Source of the DNA: Kitasatospora papulosa
GTDB taxonomy: Bacteria > Actinomycetota > Actinomycetes > Streptomycetales > Streptomycetaceae
NCBI RefSeq assembly: GCF_000717245.1
Contig: NZ_JNYQ01000010.1
Span: 186,001 to 250,000, forward strand
Direction of reading: 5' to 3'
Length of the DNA: 64,000 bases
Part shown: in pieces, positions 42,005 to 50,869 of the stretch
How positions within the stretch are numbered: the stretch's first letter is position 1
Layout of the letters: each line of letters starts with the position of its first letter
Notes under the pieces: generated by a model
What the model saw: the letters and a program-made list of their open reading frames with translations, nothing else
What the model was told of the DNA's origin: nothing
Databases searched by the model: none
Made by a program: the position numbers and the translations under genes

Positions 42005-43171
42005 ATGAGTACCGAAGCGCGACGCGCTCCAGTCCCGCCCCGACCGGCCGGCCCGCCCCTCATACCCGGCAGCGCCCCCGTTCCCGCGGCCCCGCCCTCC
42101 GGATCCGTACCTCCCGGCCCGCCCTCGGAACCCGGACCACCGGCCCGGCGTCCCGAGACCGGACCACCGGCCCCTCGTCCCGAACCGCCGGTGGAAACGA
42201 CCACCCGTCTCAGGCCCGTACCGCCCGTACCGGCCGCACCGCCCGCCGGGCACCCCGGGCCGCCGCCACCGCCCCCCGCCACCAGGCGCAGGCCCGTCGG
42301 CGCCGTGGACCTCACCCCGCGCCCGGGCGCCGCCCCGCCCCCGCCGTACGCGTACCACCCGTACGCCGCCGAGACCCCCGTCGAGACCACCACCCGGCTG
42401 CGCCCCGTCAAGGCCGGGAACCCCGTCAGGACGATGGCGGCGGCCGTCTGCGCCGTGCTCGGCCTCGGACTGGTCGGAGGCGCGGTCACCGGCAGATGGC
42501 TCACCGGTGACTCCGCCGCCGAGCCGGGTGCCGGCAGCGCGTACACCGTGGGCCGCTCCGCCTGGCACACCGTGCCCGTCGACTCCCTCTTCCCGCGCAC
42601 CCTCAAGGGCGACGGCGCGGGCCCGGGAGCCACCGACCGCGTGTGGACCAGGGTCGCCGTCGCCGCTGACGGCGGCTGTGCGGCGGGCCTGGACCCGCTG
42701 CTGCTCAAGACGCTCCGGCCGGTCGGCTGCGAACGCCTCGTGCGCGCCACCTACACCGACGCCACCCGCAGCAGCGTCACCACCGTCGGCATGGTCTTCA
42801 CCGAGGGCGACGCCGAGGCGATGGGCGCGCTCGACACCCGGTTCACCACCCAGCACCTCGCCGCCCGGGCCGATCTCATGCCGCGTACCTACCCGGCCGA
42901 GGGCACCGTCGCCGCGGGCTTCGGCGAGCAGCAGCGCGCCAGTTGGACGGTGCACGTCCTGACCGAGGTGCCCGTCGTCGTGTTCGCCGTCTCCGGCTTC
43001 GCCGACGGCCGGGCGGTCGCCGAACCGCAGCCCGCGGCCGAGGCCATGGCCGCCGACGCCACGAACGCCGTCGCCCAGGCAGGGCTCGGCCACGAGGCGA
43101 AGGGCATCGCCGACCGGGTGGAGCGCACGCTGCGCAGGACCGTCACCGACCTCACGGAGAAGCCGGAATGA
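42005..43171 (+). CDS. Proline-rich membrane-anchored protein of unknown function
   Basis: This is a 388-residue protein. Residues 1-135 are a proline-rich cytoplasmic region with two ETTTRLRPV repeats. About 148-170 is a single membrane helix (MAAAVCAVLGLGLVGGAVTGRW). The outer 215 residues form an unrecognised Ala/Thr-rich domain with a possible Cys pair (GGCAAGLDPLLL, RPVGCERLV). The ATG follows a G-rich ribosome site. Its stop overlaps the next ATG (ATGA), so it is tightly coupled to the mycosin-like protease and may be its membrane partner or substrate. Confidence 0.82.
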   Translation: MSTEARRAPVPPRPAGPPLIPGSAPVPAAPPSGSVPPGPPSEPGPPARRPETGPPAPRPEPPVETTTRLRPVPPVPAAPPAGHPGPPPPPPATRRRPVGAVDLTPRPGAAPPPPYAYHPYAAETPVETTTRLRPVKAGNPVRTMAAAVCAVLGLGLVGGAVTGRWLTGDSAAEPGAGSAYTVGRSAWHTVPVDSLFPRTLKGDGAGPGATDRVWTRVAVAADGGCAAGLDPLLLKTLRPVGCERLVRATYTDATRSSVTTVGMVFTEGDAEAMGALDTRFTTQHLAARADLMPRTYPAEGTVAAGFGEQQRASWTVHVLTEVPVVVFAVSGFADGRAVAEPQPAAEAMAADATNAVAQAGLGHEAKGIADRVERTLRRTVTDLTEKPE

Positions 43172-44385
43172 CCCGTCCCCGCCGGTCCAGGGCGCTCGCC
43201 GCCGTGACCGCGGCCACCGCCTTCGCGCTGCTGCCCGCCGTCCCGGCCCACGCGGACGCCATCCGCGACCAGCAGTGGGGCCTGGAGGCCCTCCACACCG
43301 GCGCCGCCTGGCAGACCACCCGGGGCAAGGGCATCACGGTCGCGGTCCTGGACACGGGCGTCGACGACGAACACCCCGACCTCGCCGGCCAGGTGCTCCC
43401 GGGCAAGGACCTCATCGGCTTCGGAGCCGAACGCGGCGACGGGTCCTGGGCCCTGCACGGCACCGCCATGGCCGGCATCATCGCCGGCCGCGGGAACGGC
43501 CCCGGGCGGGGCGACGGTGTGCTCGGCGTCGCCCCGGAGGCGAAGATCCTGCCCGTGCGGGTGATCCTCGAATCCGGTGACCCGTCGCGCTCCAAGGCCC
43601 GTGAGTCACGCGGGACGGCGCTGGCCGACGGCATCCGCTGGGCGACCGACCACGGTGCCGACGTCATCAACCTCTCCCTGGGGGACGACAGCGAGTCCGC
43701 CCACCCGGAGCCGGGTGAGGACGCCGCCGTGCAGTACGCGCTCGGCAAGGGCGTGGCGGTCGTCGCCTCCGCCGGCAACAGCGGGGACAAGGGCGACCGG
43801 GCCTCCTACCCTGCCGCCTACCCCGGTGTGATCGCCGCCGCCGCCGTCGACAGGTACGGCACCCACGCGGCCTTCTCCACCCGGCGCTGGTACGCCACCG
43901 TCAGCGCGCCCGGGGTCGACATCGTCGTCCCCAACCCCGACGGGCACTACTACATCGAGTGGGGAACCTCCGCCGCGTCGGCCTACGTCTCCGGGGCCGT
44001 CGCCCTCGTACGCGCCGCACACCCGGGTCTTACGCCCGCGCAGATCAAGACCCTGCTCACGGACACCGCCGGCAACGCGCCCGAGGGTGGCCGCGACGAC
44101 GCCAGGGGCTACGGACTGGTCGACCCCGCCGCCGCCATAGCGGCAGGGGCGAAGCCACGCTCCGACGACCTGGGCGCGCGGGCAGCCGAAGCGGCCTACG
44201 GCAAGCGGTACTTCGGTTCGGGCCCCGACCCGGAGAAGGAGGAGGGGAAGCCCGCCGGGTGGCTGGCCCCCTCGGCGGGCGGCCTCGGAGCCGTCCTCCT
44301 CGCCCTGGCCGTCGTGCTGTGGCGCGGAAGGAACAACGGCGGGCGGTCCGGCGGCGCCCCGTTCCCCGCAGGCCCCTACCGCTGA
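43168..44385 (+). CDS. Mycosin-like subtilisin protease (S8, type VII secretion-associated)
   Basis: This is a 405-residue membrane-anchored serine protease. The signal peptide covers about residues 1-30. The catalytic triad is Asp in VAVLDTGVDDEHPDL, His in LHGTAMAGIIAG and Ser in GTSAASAYVSGAVAL. A C-terminal helix (APSAGGLGAVLLALAVVLWR) anchors it and leaves a short cytoplasmic tail. The architecture equals mycobacterial MycP, but no ESX core genes (EccC, WXG100) are visible nearby. It is co-translated with the proline-rich protein. Orphan mycosins are common in streptomycetes; the substrate is unknown. Confidence 0.9.
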   Translation: MTRPRRSRALAAVTAATAFALLPAVPAHADAIRDQQWGLEALHTGAAWQTTRGKGITVAVLDTGVDDEHPDLAGQVLPGKDLIGFGAERGDGSWALHGTAMAGIIAGRGNGPGRGDGVLGVAPEAKILPVRVILESGDPSRSKARESRGTALADGIRWATDHGADVINLSLGDDSESAHPEPGEDAAVQYALGKGVAVVASAGNSGDKGDRASYPAAYPGVIAAAAVDRYGTHAAFSTRRWYATVSAPGVDIVVPNPDGHYYIEWGTSAASAYVSGAVALVRAAHPGLTPAQIKTLLTDTAGNAPEGGRDDARGYGLVDPAAAIAAGAKPRSDDLGARAAEAAYGKRYFGSGPDPEKEEGKPAGWLAPSAGGLGAVLLALAVVLWRGRNNGGRSGGAPFPAGPYR

Positions 44386-44414
44386 GCGGACCGCGTCCGG
44401 CACCCCGGCCGGTC

Positions 44415-45320
44415 TCAGCCCGCCGCGGCCACCGCACCGGTCACGCCCACCGCCGCCTTCGCGACGGACTCGACGAGAGCGATGCCCGCCTCCTTCGTCG
44501 CGTGGCCGCGCGAAAGGACCGCCACCAGCACGGTGTGACCGCCGCTCTCCACCCGGCCGATGCTGTTGACGTCCCACAGCCCCGTCGTCGTCCGGGGCAT
44601 CCAGCCGTTCTTCAGCACCGCGCCGGTGCCCGCTGCGGACACCCCCCACCGCTGGTCCGCCTCCACCTGGCCCATCAGCTCCGTCAGGTACGCGCGCGAG
44701 GCCGCCGACAGCTCCGAATCCGTCCCGGACACCGCCTCCAGCAGCCGCACCTGGTCGGCTGCCGTGGTCCGGGTGAGCCCCCACGCGTGGGCCGCCCTCG
44801 TCGCGGTCAGCCCCAGCCGCCCGTTGGCCGCGTCGAGCCCCTCCTCCCCGCCGATCACCTTGAGCAGCTCGGTGGCCGAGGTGTTGTCGCTGCGCCTGAT
44901 CATGGCCTCCGCGTACGCCTGCTCCGCGCCGTTCAGCTGACGGCCCTCGTCCTGTGCCAGGAGCAGCAGGGCCGCCAGGATGTCGACCTTGACGATGCTG
45001 GCGGTGTCGTACGCCTCGTCCCCGTACGCGGCACCCGCGCCGCTCTCCGTGTCCAGCACGGCCACCGACACGTCGGCGCCGTCCGCCAGGGGTGCCAGCG
45101 CGTCGGCCAGCTCCGCGTCGAGATCCACCTGGGGCTCCTCGCTCCGGCCCGCCTCGGCCGGCGGGCTCGACGCGGACGATACGGCGGCCACGGAAGCGGC
45201 CGCGTCATCCGACGGGCGACCCACCAGATACGCACCTCCCGCGGCGGAACCGGCCAGCAGGACGGCGGCGGCGGTCACCAGGCCGGACAGCGCCGGCCCA
45301 CGTGTTCTGTGACGGGACAT
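44415..45320 (-). CDS. Exported serine hydrolase of class A beta-lactamase fold
   Basis: This is a 301-residue secreted or membrane-tethered protein with an N-terminal hydrophobic segment (residues 12-33). The active-site S-x-x-K is in TASIVKVDILAALLLL, S-D-N in RRSDNTSATELL, and the third box reads LKNGWMP where KTG is usual. That pattern occurs in penicillin-binding-like hydrolases lacking strong beta-lactamase activity. No Glu166-type loop is clear. It is convergent with the mycosin gene and divergent from sseB. A peptidoglycan-related hydrolase is the safest call. Confidence 0.85.
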   Translation of the reverse strand: MSRHRTRGPALSGLVTAAAVLLAGSAAGGAYLVGRPSDDAAASVAAVSSASSPPAEAGRSEEPQVDLDAELADALAPLADGADVSVAVLDTESGAGAAYGDEAYDTASIVKVDILAALLLLAQDEGRQLNGAEQAYAEAMIRRSDNTSATELLKVIGGEEGLDAANGRLGLTATRAAHAWGLTRTTAADQVRLLEAVSGTDSELSAASRAYLTELMGQVEADQRWGVSAAGTGAVLKNGWMPRTTTGLWDVNSIGRVESGGHTVLVAVLSRGHATKEAGIALVESVAKAAVGVTGAVAAAG

Positions 45321-45406
45321 GTGCCGGACGCCAGGCAGCGTGGCCGGCAGCAGCCTGTGCCCGACCTGTCGCCGAGGTGAGAGGACCGACCCACTACGCT
45401 CGTCGT

Positions 45407-46171
45407 GTGGCGCTCAAGAACATCCCGGACCCCGGTTTCTCCGACGACGACGGCACCGCCTCGCCCGAACTGACGGCGGCCCTCGCCGCCTGGGCCGAGG
45501 ACCGGACGGCCGTCGGACCCGTCCTCGCGGCACTGCGCGGAGCCCGGCTGCTCGTGCCGGTCGTCGCCGTGCTGGGGGAGGTCGAGGAGGGCAGCGAAGC
45601 CGGCGGGAAGGATGGCGGCGGACGACGGGGAGCCGGGCTGCGCCGCGAGAAGACCAGCGACATGGCCGTGCCGACGCTCCAGGCGGGCGACCGGCGCGCC
45701 CTGCCGGCCTTCACCTCCACCGACTCGCTGGCCCGCTGGGACCCGCAGGCGCGCCCCGTCGCCGTACCCCTGCACCAGGCGCTGCAGGCCGCCGCGCACG
45801 AGAAGGCGGACACGGTGGTGCTCGACCTCGCCGGGCCCGTCGCCTTCGAGCTGACCGGACCGGTGCTGCTGGCCCTGGCCGAGAACCGGGCCAGCGCGGA
45901 CCCGCTCGACGACCCCGCGGTCGTCGAGGCGGTGCGGGAGGCCGTGGCCGCCGAGCCCGCGGTGCTGCGTGCCCACCTGGGCCCCGGCGCGGCCGACGGC
46001 ACCCTCGCACTGGTCCTCGCGCCCGACGCCGTGGTCGCGGAGGCCGCCCGCCGGGTCGCCGACGCGCTCTCCGGCAGCGAGGTCCTGCGGGCCCGGCTGG
46101 TGCGCGGCATCGACCTGGCGCTGCTGCCGGCCGATGCCGAGGCTCCCGGCGCGCCCCTGTTCACCCGCTGA
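45407..46171 (+). CDS. SseB-family protein
   Basis: This is a 254-residue protein with an N-terminal SseB-like domain (about residues 1-110, with LRGARLLVPVVAVLGE and the MAVPTLQAGDRRALPAFTS strand pair). The C-terminal half is Ala-rich. Function of the family is unclear. TACGCT at 45395-45400 lies 6 bp before the GTG and there is no Shine-Dalgarno, so the transcript may be leaderless. It is followed by a convergent DUF1844 gene. Confidence 0.82.
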   Translation: MALKNIPDPGFSDDDGTASPELTAALAAWAEDRTAVGPVLAALRGARLLVPVVAVLGEVEEGSEAGGKDGGGRRGAGLRREKTSDMAVPTLQAGDRRALPAFTSTDSLARWDPQARPVAVPLHQALQAAAHEKADTVVLDLAGPVAFELTGPVLLALAENRASADPLDDPAVVEAVREAVAAEPAVLRAHLGPGAADGTLALVLAPDAVVAEAARRVADALSGSEVLRARLVRGIDLALLPADAEAPGAPLFTR

Positions 46172-46178
46172 CGCACGC

Positions 46179-46209
46179 GAGCCCGCCACCTGTCGCAGGC
46201 GGCGGGCTC
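46179..46209. terminator. Hairpin between convergent sseB and DUF1844 genes
   Basis: GAGCCCGCC and GGCGGGCTC form the outer stem, with CCT/AGG pairing inside. It lies 8 bp after the SseB stop. Confidence 0.65.
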
Positions 46210-46236
46210 TCCGGGGCCGTGGTCCCGGCCGGAGGA

Positions 46237-46602
46237 TCAGCCGTAGACCGGGCCGGTGTACTTCTCGCCCGGGCCGTGGCCGGGCTCGTCCGGTACGAGC
46301 GAGGCCTCCCGGAAGGCCAGCTGCAGCGACTTCAGGCCGTCGCGCAGCGGGGAGGCGTGGAACGTGCTGATCTCGGTCGCGCTCGCGTCGAGGAGCCCGG
46401 CCAGCGCCTGGACCAGCTTGCGGGCCTCGTCCAGATCCTTGTGCTGCTCGCCCTCCTCGGTCAGGCCGAGCTTCACGGCCGCCGCGCTCATCAGATTGAC
46501 GGCGACGGTCACGATCACCTCGACCGCGGGGACCTCCGCGATGTCGCGGGCCATGTCGTCGAAGCCGGGGTTCTCGGTGCTGGGAGTGGTCGCGTCGCTC
46601 AT
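46237..46602 (-). CDS. DUF1844-family protein
   Basis: This is a 121-residue protein with the DUF1844 core: AVEVIVTVAVNLMSAAAVKLGL near residue 26, then KDLDEARKLVQALAGLLDAS. It has no membrane segment beyond a moderately hydrophobic helix. The family is conserved beside infC in actinobacteria and has unknown function. The ATG at 46602 is chosen because upstream codons overlap the infC leader and are unlike the family. Divergent from infC. Confidence 0.85.
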   Translation of the reverse strand: MSDATTPSTENPGFDDMARDIAEVPAVEVIVTVAVNLMSAAAVKLGLTEEGEQHKDLDEARKLVQALAGLLDASATEISTFHASPLRDGLKSLQLAFREASLVPDEPGHGPGEKYTGPVYG

Positions 46603-46991
46603 GCCCCACACGATAAGGCCAGGCCACGCGCGCCCCTCCCGCGGGACGGGGCGGAGCACGGGATTAGCGCACGCGCGAGCGGGCTGCTAACCTTGTGTAA
46701 CGACCGGCCGGACACCTGTGTGACCGGCCCACAAGTGGAGGCTCCGATCTCCCACCTGACCGTCCTCCGGGACGGCGGGTCACCGGTCAGGTGGCAGCCA
46801 TCGTTCCGTACGGACGATGGGGCCGCCCGATTGCGCCCCGCGGTTGCACGCGGCGGTGTTCCGGTAGTTCCAGGAGCCCCGCCTGTGTCCCGTCCGGGGC
46901 ATTTTTGGTATCCCGGCTCGGTTGGTCTTTACACAAAAGACGTTACGCGGCTGTCCGCCAGGCGGTCGCGTGGTGCTACCGAGGAGGATCC
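46603..46991 (+). promoter_or_regulatory. Long structured leader of the infC operon
   Basis: There are 389 bp without a gene. Stems read by eye are CCACCTGACCG/CGGTCAGGTGG (46752-46794), CCATCGT/ACGATGG (about 46798-46820) and GCCCCG/CGGGGC followed by ATTTTTGG (46876-46908), which resembles a terminator. GTCTTT/AAAGAC (46924-46940) follows. The promoter is probably near 46664-46692. The arrangement suggests transcription attenuation ahead of infC. Confidence 0.5.
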
Positions 46992-47654
46992 ATCAGCGCC
47001 GAGCCCCGTATCAACGACCGGATTCGCGTTCCCGAGGTGCGACTTGTCGGTCCCAGCGGCGAGCAGGTCGGGATTGTCCCGCTTGCCAAGGCCCTGGAGC
47101 TCGCACAGGAGTACGACCTCGACCTGGTCGAGGTGGCGGCGACAGCCCGTCCCCCCGTGTGCAAGCTCATGGACTACGGGAAGTTCAAGTACGAGTCGGC
47201 CATGAAGGCCCGTGAGGCGCGCAAGAACCAGGCGCACACGGTCATCAAGGAAATGAAGCTCCGGCCGAAGATCGACCCGCACGACTACGACACCAAGAAG
47301 GGTCACGTCGTCCGGTTCCTCAAGCAGGGGGACAAGGTCAAGATCACGATCATGTTCCGTGGTCGTGAGCAGTCCCGCCCCGAGCTGGGCTTCCGACTGC
47401 TCCAGCGTCTGGCTTCGGATGTCGAGGAACTCGGCTTCATCGAGTCGAACCCGAAGCAGGACGGCCGGAACATGATCATGGTTCTGGGCCCGCACAAGAA
47501 GAAGACCGAAGCCATGGCCGAAGCCCGTGAGGCCCAGGCCGCCCGCAAGGCGGAGCGTCAGGGACCGACCCCCGACGCCGAGCCCGAGGGTGACACCGCT
47601 GAGGCTCCGGCCGCAGCGGCCGAGGCTCCGGCCGAGACACCTTCCGAGGCGTGA
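46992..47654 (+). CDS. infC: Translation initiation factor IF-3
   Basis: IF-3 prevents early 70S association and checks the start codon. The 220-residue product begins ISAEPRINDRIRVPEV. The N-domain carries GIVPLAKALELAQEYDLDLVEV and the C-domain KEMKLRPKIDPHDYDTKKGH, with a Glu/Ala-rich tail typical of streptomycetes. There is no ATG, GTG or TTG near the conserved N-terminus. An ATC at 46992 has GAGGAGG 4-5 nt upstream, so I call an AUC start, in line with the rare start codon used for infC autoregulation in other bacteria. It heads the infC-rpmI-rplT operon. Confidence 0.93.
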   Translation: MSAEPRINDRIRVPEVRLVGPSGEQVGIVPLAKALELAQEYDLDLVEVAATARPPVCKLMDYGKFKYESAMKAREARKNQAHTVIKEMKLRPKIDPHDYDTKKGHVVRFLKQGDKVKITIMFRGREQSRPELGFRLLQRLASDVEELGFIESNPKQDGRNMIMVLGPHKKKTEAMAEAREAQAARKAERQGPTPDAEPEGDTAEAPAAAAEAPAETPSEA

Positions 47655-47658
47655 CCTC

Positions 47659-47686
47659 CGGGGGCAGCCATCCAGGCGCCCCCGGG
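47659..47686 (+). promoter_or_regulatory. Hairpin between infC and rpmI
   Basis: CCGGGGGC pairs with GCCCCCGG around a 12-nt loop, 5 bp after the infC stop, within the 120-bp infC-rpmI gap. It is a candidate for read-through control or L20 binding in the operon. Confidence 0.45.
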
Positions 47687-47774
47687 TCCCTCGGGAACCA
47701 CCCAAAGATCTGACGCCCCTGCAGTCCGGTGCCCGCACCGTGAGGGGCGCCACTGACGAGGAGATAACGGCGCG

Positions 47775-47969
47775 ATGCCGAAGAACAAGACGCACAGCGG
47801 TGCCAGCAAGCGCTTCAAGATCACCGGCTCCGGCAAGGTGCTCCGCGAGAGGGCCGGCAAGCGCCACCTGCTCGAGCACAAGTCGTCCAAGAAGACCCGC
47901 TCGCTGACCGGCACGGTCGTCGTGGCTCCGGCCGACGCCAAGAAGATCAAGAAGCTTCTCGGCAAGTGA
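47775..47969 (+). CDS. rpmI: 50S ribosomal protein L35
   Basis: This is a 64-residue basic protein with the L35 signature MPKNKTHSGASKRFKITGSG at its start and LLEHKSSKKTRSL in the middle. It binds 23S rRNA. It lies between infC and rplT as in nearly all bacteria, with GAGGAG upstream of the ATG. Confidence 0.98.
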   Translation: MPKNKTHSGASKRFKITGSGKVLRERAGKRHLLEHKSSKKTRSLTGTVVVAPADAKKIKKLLGK

Positions 47970-47975
47970 GGCGCG

Positions 47976-47996
47976 GCCTCCGGTGAACCCGGAGGC
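47976..47996 (+). promoter_or_regulatory. Hairpin between rpmI and rplT
   Basis: GCCTCCGG and CCGGAGGC form an 8-bp stem with a 5-nt loop shortly after the rpmI stop. A second weaker stem (CCGACC/GGTCGG, 48006-48035) follows before rplT. It may modulate rplT expression. Confidence 0.4.
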
Positions 47997-48081
47997 GCCC
48001 TCGATCCGACCGGGACCTATTCGTTTCCGGGTCGGGTGAGTCTGACTTCCGACCACCCGGCCCCGCTGCAAGGAGTTAAAA

Positions 48082-48465
48082 GTGGCACGCGTCAAGCGGG
48101 CAGTAAACGCCCACAAGAAGCGCCGGGCGATCCTCGAGGCCGCCAGCGGTTACCGCGGTCAGCGTTCGCGCCTGTACCGCAAGGCCAAGGAGCAGGTCAC
48201 CCACTCCCTGGTCTACAACTACAACGACCGCAAGAAGCGCAAGGGCGACTTCCGTCAGCTCTGGATCCAGCGCATCAACGCGGCCGCTCGCCAGAACGGC
48301 ATGACGTACAACCGCCTCATCCAGGGTCTGAAGGCCGCCAACATCGAGGTGGACCGCAAGATCCTGGCCGAGCTCGCGGTCAACGACGCCAACGCGTTCG
48401 CCGCCCTCGTCGAGGTCGCCCAGAAGGCCCTCCCGAGCGACGTCAACGCCCCGAAGGCCGCCTGA
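48082..48465 (+). CDS. rplT: 50S ribosomal protein L20
   Basis: This is a 127-residue large-subunit assembly protein. The basic N-terminal extension (VARVKRAVNAHKKRRAILEA) threads into 23S rRNA. The family cores YRGQRSRLYRKAKEQV and RKKRKGDFRQLWIQRINAAA are intact. The GTG follows AAGGAG. L20 represses its own operon in several bacteria. It is the last gene of the infC operon, followed by a strong terminator. Confidence 0.98.
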   Translation: MARVKRAVNAHKKRRAILEAASGYRGQRSRLYRKAKEQVTHSLVYNYNDRKKRKGDFRQLWIQRINAAARQNGMTYNRLIQGLKAANIEVDRKILAELAVNDANAFAALVEVAQKALPSDVNAPKAA

Positions 48466-48493
48466 TCCAGGCCGCACTTCCGAGCGCTCCGAG

Positions 48494-48528
48494 CCGGACC
48501 CGCAGGCGCATGCCGTCTGCGGGTCCGG
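48494..48528 (+). terminator. Terminator of the infC-rpmI-rplT operon
   Basis: CCGGACCCGCAG and its exact complement form a 12-bp stem with an 11-nt loop, 28 bp after the rplT stop. Confidence 0.8.
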
Positions 48529-48561
48529 TGCGTTGCACCACGTGCCGCGTACGTCGTCAGC

Positions 48562-48606
48562 CGTACGCGGAGAAACGTACGCAGAGAAGCTGACATACGC
48601 AGAGAG
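48562..48606 (+). repeat. Three short direct repeats upstream of the rRNA methyltransferase
   Basis: CGTACGCGGAGAA (48562), CGTACGCAGAGAA (48576) and CATACGCAGAGAG (48594) are near-identical 13-mers at spacings of 14 and 18 bp. They end 15 bp before the next ATG. Function unknown. Confidence 0.6.
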
Positions 48607-48620
48607 GCTCGCCGCCGACC

Positions 48621-49460
<840 letters not shown>

Positions 49461-49600
49461 TCCCCGCCGGCACCCCACCGATCGATACGGGCCACACCCC
49501 GCCGGTGCCGGTCCGGAGGGTGTCGCCCGGCTGCTGACGCCTAGTAGGGTGACGAACTCGGGGGCCCACTGCACCGGTTCGAGAGGTGGGGTACGGGAAG

Positions 49601-50755
49601 ATGGCTGTCGGCATGAGCAGGCCGCGAGCGACACACACGGCCGCCGTGCGCGCCCTCCCCGACGAGGCCGGCCTGAGCCGGACCGCCGGGGACCCCACTG
49701 CCGGCATCGACCCGGACGATCTGCCCGACGGTCTCGTCGTCGCCGACGAGAACGGCGAGGTCATCTGCTTCAACACGGCAGCGGCCCGGATCACCGCCAC
49801 ACCCCGGGAGTCCGCTCTCGGCACCTCCATCGGGCAGGCACTGCCCCTCGAGGACCTCAAGGGACGCCGCTGGTGGGACCTGACCGACCCCTACGGCGGC
49901 CTCGCCACCCGCGTCGGACAGCCGGAGCGCAACCTGCTGCTCCCCGGCGGCCGTGAGGTCCTGGTCTCCGCCCGGTACGTCCGCGAGAGCCCCACCGGCC
50001 CGGTCAGGCGTCTCGTCGTGTCCCTGCGCGGCACCGAGGCCCGCCGCCGCACCGAGCTCAGCCACGCCGAGCTGATCGCCACCGTCGCCCACGAGCTGCG
50101 CTCCCCGCTGACCTCGGTCAAGGGGTTCACCGCCACGCTCCTGGCCAAGTGGGAACGCTTCACCGACGACCAGAAGCGGCTGATGCTGGAGACCGTCGAC
50201 GCCGACGCCAACCGGGTCACCCGGCTGATCGCCGAGCTGCTCGACATCTCCAGGATCGACTCCGGCCGGCTCGAGCTGCGCCGTCAGCCCGTGGACATCT
50301 CGGCCGCCGTCGAGCGCCACGTCCAGGCGCACACCGCGAACGGCCAGTCACCCGACCGCTTCCTCGTCCGCACCCGGCAGCCGCTGCCCGCGCTCTGGGC
50401 GGATCCGGACAAGGTCGACCAGGTGCTCGGCAACCTCCTCGAAAACGCGGTGCGCCACGGCGAGGGAACCGTCACCATTGAGATCGCCCCTGCGCCCGCA
50501 CCGGCGAAGAACGACGAGAGCGGAACGGCAGTCACCGTGAGCGACGAAGGTCCCGGCATCCCCGAGGAGTCGATGGGCCGCGTCTTCACCCGGTTCTGGC
50601 GGGGCAGCAAGCGCGGCGGCACCGGGCTGGGCCTCTACATCGTGAAGGGCATCGTCGAGGCCCACGGCGGGACGATCACGGTCGACCGCGCGCCCGGCGG
50701 CGGCGCGGAATTCCGATTTATCCTGCCCGTGAGCGCGCCGGCCTACCTGGCCTGA
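49601..50755 (+). CDS. PAS-domain sensor histidine kinase (orphan)
   Basis: This is a 384-residue soluble kinase without membrane segments. A PAS domain covers about residues 35-135 (LPDGLVVADENGEVICFNTA). The H-box is ATVAHELRSPLTSVKGF, and NLLENAVRHGEG, VSDEGPGIPEESMGRVFTRF and GGTGLGLYIVKGIV are the N, G1, F and G2 boxes. No response regulator is next to it. The ATG at 49601 is preferred over a GTG 15 nt upstream, but the choice is weakly supported. A cytoplasmic signal is likely. Confidence 0.9.
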   Translation: MAVGMSRPRATHTAAVRALPDEAGLSRTAGDPTAGIDPDDLPDGLVVADENGEVICFNTAAARITATPRESALGTSIGQALPLEDLKGRRWWDLTDPYGGLATRVGQPERNLLLPGGREVLVSARYVRESPTGPVRRLVVSLRGTEARRRTELSHAELIATVAHELRSPLTSVKGFTATLLAKWERFTDDQKRLMLETVDADANRVTRLIAELLDISRIDSGRLELRRQPVDISAAVERHVQAHTANGQSPDRFLVRTRQPLPALWADPDKVDQVLGNLLENAVRHGEGTVTIEIAPAPAPAKNDESGTAVTVSDEGPGIPEESMGRVFTRFWRGSKRGGTGLGLYIVKGIVEAHGGTITVDRAPGGGAEFRFILPVSAPAYLA

Positions 50756-50869
50756 GCGGCCCACGGGCTCCTTCGTCCCCCGGCGGCCCGTAGACTCGAC
50801 TTTTGGCACCTTTGCGTCCTCAGTCGTCGAACCAGGGTCGCCACCAGCCAATCGGAAGCACGGGAAGAG

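Noticed and set aside
50756..50869. A possible T-box or Phe leader peptide ahead of pheS
   Set aside because: The 114-bp gap has no run of Phe codons and no T-box-like conserved elements that I can see.
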